Made by a program: the position numbers and the translations under genes. 64,000 bases of DNA. It comes from CmP2 sp052084925 (GTDB lineage: Bacteria; Actinomycetota; Actinomycetes; Actinomycetales; Micrococcaceae). Positions 43,469 to 50,517 of this stretch are shown one piece after another (the first letter of the stretch is position 1; each line of letters begins with the position of its first letter). The notes under the pieces are model-generated. The model did not search any database. It had not been told where the DNA came from and saw only the letters and a list, made by a program, of their open reading frames with translations. The stretch covers positions 124,001-188,000 of the forward strand of contig JBQDEV010000005.1 in NCBI GenBank assembly GCA_052084925.1. The letters are read 5' to 3'.

Positions 43469-44215
43469 TCACAGCGCGAGAATCCCCCGCACTACGGTGA
43501 CCGCGGCGCCCACGCCGGCCAGCACCACGGCAAGGATCCGGGCCCGTTCGGCGCGCACCCGGCGGGAGAGAACCGACCCGATCACAATCCCGACGACGAC
43601 GCCGAGACCCATCAGGGCGAAGAACCACCAGGGCGGCAGCACCTCGACCACGGCCGAGCCGAGCAGCAACTTGGTGGCCACCGAGAACACACCGAAGAGG
43701 AAGAACACCGGCTGCATGGTGGCGGCGAAGGCCCGCTGCGGCCACCGGGACACCTGGGCGAAGATCACCATGGCGGGCATCGCCACTCCGGCCACCGTGT
43801 TCAGGAATCCGCCGACGACCCCGGCGGAGAGCGCGGGAACCGGGCCGGTCCATTCGGGTAGCCGCGGCAGCGAGAACGTCATCACCAGGGCCAACAGCAC
43901 CACCGCACCCACCACGATCTGCAGCCAGGCCGCGGGCATCGCCGCGACCAGCAGTGCACCCACCAGCGCGCCGAGAACTCCGATCGGCGCCAGCTGCGCC
44001 AGCCGTTTCCAATCGATGCCGGCCCAGACGGTGATCATGATCAGCAACGCGGAGACGATCGTCGTGGCATTGGTGAGCAGCACCCCGGCCACGGGACCGA
44101 AGAGCAACACCATCACCGGAGTGACCACCAGTCCCACGCCCGCCCCGGAGACGCGCTGCAGGCACGCTCCCACCATTCCGGCGGCCACCGCGGCTAGCAC
44201 CATCCACATCTCCAC
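43469..44215 (-). CDS. TauE/SafE (TSUP) family permease
   Basis: A 248-residue protein of seven or eight hydrophobic segments. The repeated half-motifs SGAGVGLVVTPVMVLLFGP and GVVGGFLNTVAGVAMPAMV are those of TSUP transporters, which move sulfite, sulfoacetate or other organic anions. The GTG at 44215 stands seven bases after a TAGAGT -10 (minus strand, 44228-44223), suggesting a leaderless mRNA; ATG 44209 is the alternative. The frame open to 44431 is Arg-rich and overlaps the DedA promoter. Substrate unknown. Confidence 0.85.
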   Translation of the reverse strand: MEMWMVLAAVAAGMVGACLQRVSGAGVGLVVTPVMVLLFGPVAGVLLTNATTIVSALLIMITVWAGIDWKRLAQLAPIGVLGALVGALLVAAMPAAWLQIVVGAVVLLALVMTFSLPRLPEWTGPVPALSAGVVGGFLNTVAGVAMPAMVIFAQVSRWPQRAFAATMQPVFFLFGVFSVATKLLLGSAVVEVLPPWWFFALMGLGVVVGIVIGSVLSRRVRAERARILAVVLAGVGAAVTVVRGILAL

Positions 44216-44222
44216 GCACGCC

Positions 44223-44228
44223 ACTCTA
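44223..44228 (-). promoter_or_regulatory. -10 element for the TSUP permease
   Basis: TAGAGT on the minus strand, seven bases before the GTG at 44215; no ribosome site lies between. Divergent from the DedA promoter about 65 bp away. Confidence 0.45.
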
Positions 44229-44289
44229 GCGCTGGGAGCAGTGTTGTGACTTGCTCGGGCGGCTCCAGCCACGGTCCAGGTTGATTGGG

Positions 44290-44295
44290 CACAAT
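44290..44295 (+). promoter_or_regulatory. -10 element for the DedA-family gene
   Basis: CACAAT lies six bases before the ATG at 44302, with no ribosome site between, so the transcript is probably leaderless. Confidence 0.4.
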
Positions 44296-44301
44296 GATCC
44301 G

Positions 44302-45075
44302 ATGATCTCGACCGCGGCACTCGCCTCCGTACTGACGCCCCTGACCGCCGTTGCGCCCACGGACCAGGCGGACGTGTCCTACGGGTGGCTCGGCGACGCC
44401 GTCGTCGCCGTGATGGAGGCTGTCGGGCCAATCGGTGTCGGACTGGCGGTGCTCATCGAGAACATCTTCCCACCCATCCCCTCCGAGTTGTTCCTCGCGC
44501 TGGCCGGATTCACCGCGGCTTCGGGCGCCTTCACCGTGTGGGAGGCCGTGCTGTGGGCCACCGTCGGTTCGGTGGTGGGCGCGGCCCTGCTCTACGGGCT
44601 CGGCGCCTGGTTCGGGCGGCGTCGTCTGTACCGTGCCGCAGATTGGTTGCCGTTGGTGGATATCGACGACGTCGAGAAGACCGAACGGTGGTTCCTGCGC
44701 TTCGGCCACTGGACCGTGTTCGTCGGCAGAATGGTGCCGATCTTCCGCTCGCTGATCTCCATTCCGGCCGGGGTGGAGCGCATGCACCTGGGCCTGTTCC
44801 TGCTGCTCACCACCTTGGGATCGGCGATCTGGAACACCCTGTTCATCGGCGGTGGGTACCTGCTAGGCGAGAATTTCCACCTGATCTCCGACTACGCGGA
44901 CGTGTTCTCCAACGTGATCCTCGGGCTCGTGGTCGCCGCGATCGTGGTGTGGGTGACGCTGCGAGTGCTGCGCAATCGCCGTCGTGCCCAGGACCCGACA
45001 TACCAGCCGCCCAGCGCCGATGAGGCGGCACGGCGCATCGACGCCCTGGTCCAGCACGGTCCCAGAACCCGTTGA
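44302..45075 (+). CDS. DedA-family membrane protein
   Basis: A 257-residue DedA/SNARE-associated protein, the family that includes bacterial C55-phosphate or phospholipid flippases. Typical features are LIENIFPPIPSELFLALAGF, GSVVGAALLYGLGAWFGRR, the amphipathic FGRMVPIFRSLISIPAG-type re-entrant region (VGRMVPIFRSLISIPAGVER), and a final membrane helix ending in LRVLRNRRR. It starts six bases after a -10 box and ends 26 bp before the penicillin-binding protein gene, which has its own promoter. Confidence 0.9.
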   Translation: MISTAALASVLTPLTAVAPTDQADVSYGWLGDAVVAVMEAVGPIGVGLAVLIENIFPPIPSELFLALAGFTAASGAFTVWEAVLWATVGSVVGAALLYGLGAWFGRRRLYRAADWLPLVDIDDVEKTERWFLRFGHWTVFVGRMVPIFRSLISIPAGVERMHLGLFLLLTTLGSAIWNTLFIGGGYLLGENFHLISDYADVFSNVILGLVVAAIVVWVTLRVLRNRRRAQDPTYQPPSADEAARRIDALVQHGPRTR

Positions 45076-45089
45076 GGACCGCCACGCTT

Positions 45090-45095
45090 TAGAAT
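45090..45095 (+). promoter_or_regulatory. -10 element for the class B PBP gene
   Basis: TAGAAT is five of six to TATAAT and stands six bases before the ATG at 45102. No ribosome site fits between, so the mRNA is probably leaderless. Confidence 0.6.
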
Positions 45096-45101
45096 GCAAT
45101 C

Positions 45102-47318
45102 ATGCCCGCAGCACTCACCTCACACCCTGCTCGCTCCCCGCAGCCCCCGCGGTCGTCCCGGTTCTCGTCGCGCTTCCTCGGACTCGGCTCCCTCGGCGTC
45201 GTTCTCGCCCTGACCCTGTCCTCCTGCGGCACGGCACTGCCAGAGCCGAATAACGCCGCCGAAGCCTGGGTCAGTCAATTGACCTCGGAGGACCTCGCCG
45301 AGGTGGACACCGACGCACTCGCCACCGAGTCGTCCGATCCGGAGGCACTGGTGGAGGCGCTGTCCCAGCTGGAGCAGTACCCGATGACGGTCACCCTCGA
45401 TGCGGTCGCCGTCGATGAGGAAACCGAAGACTCAGACGGCTCCGACGGCGCAGAGGGCGCAGCTGACGAGGACGCACCGGCCACCGCCACCGCTACCTAC
45501 ACGGTGAGCTGGGACCTGAGCGGCGTAGAGTCCAGCGAGGGCGCCGACCAGACAGCCGAGGCAAACGAGACAGCCGAGACGGACGAGACTGCATCGGAAC
45601 AGACCGACACTGCGGACGACCAGTGGTCCTACACCGCCGAAACCACGCTGGTGTGGAATGAGGAGACCGAGGCTTGGCAGCCGCGGCTGACCCCGGAGTC
45701 GCTGGTGCCCGGGCTGGCCGAGGGCGGCTCCGTCGTCGTCACCGAGACCGCCTCTCAGCGCGGAAGGATCCTCGACGCAGACGGAGAGCCGATCGTCACC
45801 AACCGCCCGGTGCAACGCATCGGCATCGACAAGGCGCGCATCATGGACGCTCTGCAGATCGAGGGCGAGCCCACCGCCGCCCAGCAGGAGGAAGCCGAGA
45901 CCCTGCTCACCGATTCGGCCACCGCGCTGGCGACCGCCCTGGATCTCGACGTCGACACCTTCACTCAGCGCACCCTGAACGCCGGGCAGCGGGCGTTCGT
46001 CGAGTTCATCACCCTGCGGGCCGACGGTTCCGCCGACATCCCCGCCGAGGACATCGGGGAGGTCACCGGGGCCCGGGTGATCGAGGACACCCAGATGCTC
46101 GGCCCCACGCGGCGCTTCGCCCGGTCTGTGCTGGGCACCTTCGGGGAGCCTTCCGCCGAGCAGATCGAGAACTCTGACGGCGCGCTGCAGGCCGGCGTGC
46201 CGACGGGGCTCTCCGGACTGCAGTCCACGTTCAACGCGGAGCTCACGGGCACCTCCGGCTTAGACATCAGCCTCGACCATGACGCCGACGATGAGACGGA
46301 GGCCGAGGCGGACGAACCGGTGCAGGAACCCGTCTCCTTCACCCGCGAACCCGTTGACGGCGCCTCGATCACCACCACCCTGGACCAGCAGGTCCAGCAG
46401 CTGGCCGAGGACACCATCGCCGATTCCGAGGTGCCGGCCGGCCTCGTCGTCGTGCGCCCCTCCGATGGGCACATCCTCGCCGCCGCCGACGGTCCGGAGT
46501 CGATGAGTTGGCCGGTGGCGATGTCCGGGAAGTACGCGCCCGGGTCCACCTTCAAACTGGTCACCGCCCTGGCGATGCTACGCAACGGGATGACTCCGGA
46601 GTCCACGGTGAACTGCCCGGCAACCATCAACACGGACGGCACCGAGATCGGCAACTTCGACGGCTATCCCTCGCAGTTCCTCGGCGAGATCACCCTGGCC
46701 CAGGCCATCGCCCAGTCGTGCAACACCGTGTTCGTGGGCCAGTGGAACGACATCACCGCCCAGCAGGAGTACGACGCCGCTGTCGCGCTCGGGCTGGTGG
46801 CGGACCCGGTGGTCGGCTTCGACGGCGCCTTCCTGGGCACCCTGCCCGACGACGCCACCGGGGCTGGGCATGCCGCGAACCTGTTCGGCCAGGGCGTCAC
46901 TCAGGCCTCACCGCTGGGCATGGCCACCGTGTCCGCCTCCATCGGGGCCGGCGCCACCGTGTCCCCGGTGCTGGTGACCGAACCGGCGGTGGACCCCACC
47001 GAGAACGAGAACCTGCCCGGTAACACCCCACTCACCGAAGAGGAAGCGGCCCAGCTGCGCGAGCTGATGGCTGGTCCGGTGAACGAGGGCACCGTGCCGA
47101 TCCTGCAGCAGGTGCCCGGCGCACCGGTGCTCGCCAAGACCGGCACCGCCCAGTTCGTCTCCGAGGGCGAGACCTTGGCGCACACGTGGATCACCTCACT
47201 GCACGGCGACCTCGCCGTCTCCCTGTTCTTCAACGAGGGCTTCGCCGGGTCTCAGACCAACGGGCCGGTGCTCGAGGAGTTCCTCACCGGGCTCGAGGAG
47301 ATCATCCCCTCCGAGTGA
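45102..47318 (+). CDS. Penicillin-binding lipoprotein (class B, NTF2-like N-domain)
   Basis: A 738-residue transpeptidase lipoprotein. The signal ends in lipobox LSSC at about residue 47. Residues 50-210 look like an NTF2-type (MecA N-terminal) domain interrupted by an acidic low-complexity insert (ETEDSDGSDGAEG and TAEANETAETDETA). A PBP dimer-type segment follows, then the catalytic domain with STFK (Ser482, Lys485), SCN (539-541) and KTGTA (679). The lipid anchor replaces the usual membrane helix. It should cross-link peptidoglycan; a low-affinity PBP role is possible but unproven. Confidence 0.9.
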   Translation: MPAALTSHPARSPQPPRSSRFSSRFLGLGSLGVVLALTLSSCGTALPEPNNAAEAWVSQLTSEDLAEVDTDALATESSDPEALVEALSQLEQYPMTVTLDAVAVDEETEDSDGSDGAEGAADEDAPATATATYTVSWDLSGVESSEGADQTAEANETAETDETASEQTDTADDQWSYTAETTLVWNEETEAWQPRLTPESLVPGLAEGGSVVVTETASQRGRILDADGEPIVTNRPVQRIGIDKARIMDALQIEGEPTAAQQEEAETLLTDSATALATALDLDVDTFTQRTLNAGQRAFVEFITLRADGSADIPAEDIGEVTGARVIEDTQMLGPTRRFARSVLGTFGEPSAEQIENSDGALQAGVPTGLSGLQSTFNAELTGTSGLDISLDHDADDETEAEADEPVQEPVSFTREPVDGASITTTLDQQVQQLAEDTIADSEVPAGLVVVRPSDGHILAAADGPESMSWPVAMSGKYAPGSTFKLVTALAMLRNGMTPESTVNCPATINTDGTEIGNFDGYPSQFLGEITLAQAIAQSCNTVFVGQWNDITAQQEYDAAVALGLVADPVVGFDGAFLGTLPDDATGAGHAANLFGQGVTQASPLGMATVSASIGAGATVSPVLVTEPAVDPTENENLPGNTPLTEEEAAQLRELMAGPVNEGTVPILQQVPGAPVLAKTGTAQFVSEGETLAHTWITSLHGDLAVSLFFNEGFAGSQTNGPVLEEFLTGLEEIIPSE

Positions 47319-47379
47319 ACTGCGGGAGGGACCGGGTGCGGACCGAGTCGGGCGCGAAAGTGCTCTACCCTGGTAGACG

Positions 47380-48171
47380 ATGAGTGAGAATCCTGCCCCC
47401 GATCTGCCCACCCAGCCGGCTCAGCACGCCCACGGCCACAACCCGAACCCGGACCCGGCCCTGTTCCGCACCCAGCCGGTGTCCTTCGTCCGCCGCGGCG
47501 CCCGCCTGAACCCGGGCCGCCAGGCCGCCTGGGACCGGATGAGCCCACACACCGTGCTCGAGGTGCCCCGCGACCGCGCCGACACCTCGGTGGCGCCGGG
47601 CTCGCAGCTGGACCTCGTCGAGGTCTACGGGCGGACCGGCCCGCTCGTCGTCGACATCGGCTGTGGTCAGGGTGAGTCCACGCTGGCCGGGGCGCAGGCC
47701 CGCCCGGAGGCGAACTTCCTCGCCGTCGAGGTCTACACCCCGGGAGTGGCAGCCCTGCTGCTGGGCATGGAGCAGCACGGGTTGGACTCCATCCGTGCCG
47801 TGCAGGCCAACGCCCCCGAGGTGCTGGACCACCTGTTGCCCGAGGCCGGCGCGGACGAGGTCTGGATCTTCTTCCCCGACCCCTGGCATAAGGCCCGTCA
47901 CCACAAGCGCCGCCTGGTCAGCGACTCCCTGGTGCCCCAGCTCGCCCGGGTGCTGCGCGACGGCGGCACGCTGCGGCTGGCCACCGACTGGGAGGACTAC
48001 GCCTGGCAGATGCGCGAGGTGCTCGACGACGCCGCCGACCTGCACAACCTCCACGACGTATTCGCCCCGCGCTTCGAGACCCGCCCGCTCACCAGTTTCG
48101 AAAACAAAGCCCACCGCGCCGGGCGCGAGATCTTCGACCTGACCTACGTTCGCCGCGACCGCGCTGACTAG
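47380..48171 (+). CDS. trmB: tRNA (guanine-N7)-methyltransferase
   Basis: A 263-residue TrmB that methylates G46 of tRNA. Motifs: the start of the Rossmann fold VVDIGCGQGESTLAGA, acidic AVEVY, the family signature WIFFPDPWHKARHHKRR, and a late RLATDWEDYAWQM. The N-terminal 40 residues (PTQPAQHAHGHNPNPD) are an unstructured extension. TACCCT at 47366-47371 lies eight bases upstream of the ATG, giving a nearly leaderless mRNA. It stands alone between the PBP and BCCT genes. Confidence 0.94.
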   Translation: MSENPAPDLPTQPAQHAHGHNPNPDPALFRTQPVSFVRRGARLNPGRQAAWDRMSPHTVLEVPRDRADTSVAPGSQLDLVEVYGRTGPLVVDIGCGQGESTLAGAQARPEANFLAVEVYTPGVAALLLGMEQHGLDSIRAVQANAPEVLDHLLPEAGADEVWIFFPDPWHKARHHKRRLVSDSLVPQLARVLRDGGTLRLATDWEDYAWQMREVLDDAADLHNLHDVFAPRFETRPLTSFENKAHRAGREIFDLTYVRRDRAD

Positions 48172-48351
48172 CAGAGATCTCCCCGGAATCCTACCGCCGA
48201 GTCGTCCCCGCTCATCTGAGGCTGGTACCCTATGTCCTCGTAAACCCGCAGGTAACGACCTGCGTCGCGCGTCATCGCTCCACTCCCCCTCGCCGCACCC
48301 CTTTCGGTGCTGCGCCCGGTGACGCCCGCACGGCACAACGAAAGGAACCCG
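48172..48351 (+). promoter_or_regulatory. Promoter and leader of the BCCT transporter gene
   Basis: The 180-base gap contains TACCCT near 48226 as a possible -10, which would leave an mRNA leader of about 110 bases. In that leader CGCAGGT-AACG-ACCTGCG (48247-48264) is a perfect small stem-loop. No known riboswitch fold was recognised; post-transcriptional control is possible but speculative. Confidence 0.35.
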
Positions 48352-50400
48352 GTGGCGAAGAATCCGCCTTCCACACCCGCAGACGATCAGCCTTCGGAGG
48401 CACCCCAGCGCACCCACCGCGGCCCGCTCGCGGCACAGCTGCTGTCTCCGAACCGCGACTCCGCCGTCGGGCTCTACCCGCACGACATCCACCCCGGGCT
48501 GGTGCCCGGGATCTCGGTGGATGAGCAGCGCAACCGGTTCGGCATCGACTGGCTGATTTCCGGCGTCGTCGGCGTCCTGATCCTCGGGTTCGTCACCTGG
48601 GGCGTGCTCAGCCCCGAATCCGTGGGTACCGCTGCCTCGACCGGCTTCGCCTGGGCGATGGAGAACATCGGCTGGCTGCTGAACCTCACCATGATCCTCG
48701 GGGTGTTCGTGATGGTCTACGTCGCGTTCTCCCGCTTCGGCCGCATCCGGCTGGGTAAGGACGACGAGACCCCCGAATTCTCCCGGTTCTCCTGGATCGC
48801 GATGATGTTCGGCGCCGGCATCGGCGTGGGCATCTTCTTCTTCGGTCCGTCCGAGCCGCTGGCGTTCTTCCTCGACCCGGCCCCTCACACCGACGCCGCC
48901 GCACAGAACCAGCTCAACGCCATGATCGCGGCTTCTGGCGGCGAGACCGAGGTCAACCGGCAGGCCATTCACCAGGGTGTGGCGCAAGCCCACTACCACT
49001 GGGGCCTCAACGCCTGGGCGCTCTACGCGCTGGTGGGCGGCGCGCTGGCCTACTCCTCCTACCGTCGTGGGCGGGTCACCCTGCTCTCTTCGGCGTTCCG
49101 GTCGATCTTCGGCGCCCAGACCGACGGGGTGCCCGGCAAGATCATCGACATGTTCGCCATCGTGGCCACTTTGTTCGGCACCGCTGCGACGCTGGGCCTC
49201 TCCGCCATCCAGATCGGGCAGGGCGTGACCATCATTAGCGGGCTCGGCGAGGCCGGCAACGCCGTGCTGATCCTCATCATCGGGCTGCTCTCGCTGGGCT
49301 TCATCCTCTCCGCCGTCTCCGGGGTGGCCCGCGGCATCCGCTACCTCTCCAACATCAACATCACCCTGACCCTGGGCCTGGTGCTGTTCGTGTTCTTCAC
49401 CGGGCCGCTGCTGTTCCTGCTGAACCTGATCCCCTCCGGCATCATGACCTACGCCGCCGAATTCGCCACCATGATGGGCAAGTCGCTCTCCTGGGGACCG
49501 GAGACCGTCGAGTTCCAGTCCTGGTGGACCGCGTTCTATTGGGCCTGGTGGATCGCCTGGACCCCGTTCGTGGGCATGTTCATCGCCCGGATCTCCCGGG
49601 GACGCACCCTGCGCGAGTTCACCCTGGCCACCATGGCGGTGCCCACCCTGATCCTGATCCTCGCCTTCACCGTGTTCGGCGGCACCTCGATCATGAACTC
49701 CATCAACGGGGTGGAGGGCTTCGACGGCTCCGCCACCCCGGAGCAGGTACTCTTCCACATGTTCGACCTGCTGCCCCTGAACGGCATCACCCCGTTCATC
49801 CTCATCGTGGTGCTGGCGATCTTCTTCATCACCTCCGCTGACTCCGCCTCCGTGGTGATGGGCACCATGTCCTCGCGCGGCACGCCGTCGCCGAACAAAC
49901 TGCTCGTGGTGTTCTGGGGCCTGTGCATGATGGGCATCGCCGTCGTGATGCTGCTGGCCGGCGGCGAGGACGCCCTGTCCGGTCTGCAGAACCTGACCAT
50001 CCTCATCGCGATGCCGTTCAGCCTGATCCTCATCCTGATGATGGTGGCGTTCCTGAAGGACCTGGCCACCGACCCCGCCGCGATCAGGCATAACTACGCC
50101 CGCACCGCCATCAAGAACGCGGTGGTACGCGGTCTCGAGGAACACGGCGACGAATTCGAACTCCAGGTCCGCCACGCCCCCGATGGCCGCGGCGCCGGAG
50201 CGGACTTCGATTCCACCGATGAGAAGCTCACCGAGTGGTACCAGCGCACCGACGAGGACGGCAATGAGGTCGAGTACGACTACGAGACCGGCGAGTACGC
50301 CGACGGCTGGACCCCCGACGACGACGACGAAGCGTCCGGTCCCGAGGAACAGGCCAGCACCGAGTCCGAGACCCCGGACGACGCCGCAGCACAGCGCTGA
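48352..50400 (+). CDS. BCCT-family osmolyte transporter
   Basis: A 682-residue betaine/carnitine/choline-type transporter for compatible solutes, probably sodium-coupled. Twelve membrane segments are expected. Family signatures are GAGIGVGIFFFGPSEPL, AHYHWGLNAWALYALVGG, and the Trp-rich SWWTAFYWAWWIAWTPFVGM followed by FIARISRGRTLREF. The C-terminal tail of about 110 residues is very acidic (TPDDDDEASGPEEQ) and follows a short basic stretch, different from the basic osmosensory tail of BetP. The GTG at 48352 is chosen because AAAGGAA lies seven bases upstream; the open frame to 48307 has no such site. Confidence 0.93.
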   Translation: MAKNPPSTPADDQPSEAPQRTHRGPLAAQLLSPNRDSAVGLYPHDIHPGLVPGISVDEQRNRFGIDWLISGVVGVLILGFVTWGVLSPESVGTAASTGFAWAMENIGWLLNLTMILGVFVMVYVAFSRFGRIRLGKDDETPEFSRFSWIAMMFGAGIGVGIFFFGPSEPLAFFLDPAPHTDAAAQNQLNAMIAASGGETEVNRQAIHQGVAQAHYHWGLNAWALYALVGGALAYSSYRRGRVTLLSSAFRSIFGAQTDGVPGKIIDMFAIVATLFGTAATLGLSAIQIGQGVTIISGLGEAGNAVLILIIGLLSLGFILSAVSGVARGIRYLSNINITLTLGLVLFVFFTGPLLFLLNLIPSGIMTYAAEFATMMGKSLSWGPETVEFQSWWTAFYWAWWIAWTPFVGMFIARISRGRTLREFTLATMAVPTLILILAFTVFGGTSIMNSINGVEGFDGSATPEQVLFHMFDLLPLNGITPFILIVVLAIFFITSADSASVVMGTMSSRGTPSPNKLLVVFWGLCMMGIAVVMLLAGGEDALSGLQNLTILIAMPFSLILILMMVAFLKDLATDPAAIRHNYARTAIKNAVVRGLEEHGDEFELQVRHAPDGRGAGADFDSTDEKLTEWYQRTDEDGNEVEYDYETGEYADGWTPDDDDEASGPEEQASTESETPDDAAAQR

Positions 50401-50429
50401 CCCGCGCGGAAACACCGCGCAGAACCACG

Positions 50430-50465
50430 ATCGGTCCCGCACCCTGGACAGGGTGCGGGACCGAT
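50430..50465. terminator. Bidirectional hairpin between BCCT and nuclease genes
   Basis: A perfect 16-bp inverted repeat (50430-50445 and 50450-50465, loop GGAC) lies between the convergent transporter and nuclease genes. Confidence 0.88.
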
Positions 50466-50517
50466 GTGGTGGGGGCTGTTTCTGCGAGCTGATCAGCTGT
50501 TCAGCGCTTCAGTGTAA

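Noticed and set aside
48172..48351. Riboswitch before the BCCT gene
   Set aside because: Only one small stem-loop was seen; no conserved core of a known class, including the c-di-AMP type, could be recognised.
47365..50442. 1025-residue minus-strand frame opposite trmB and the BCCT gene
   Set aside because: It is a shadow of high-GC coding sequence, rich in Gly, His, Asp and Arg with no domain; the plus-strand genes are certain.
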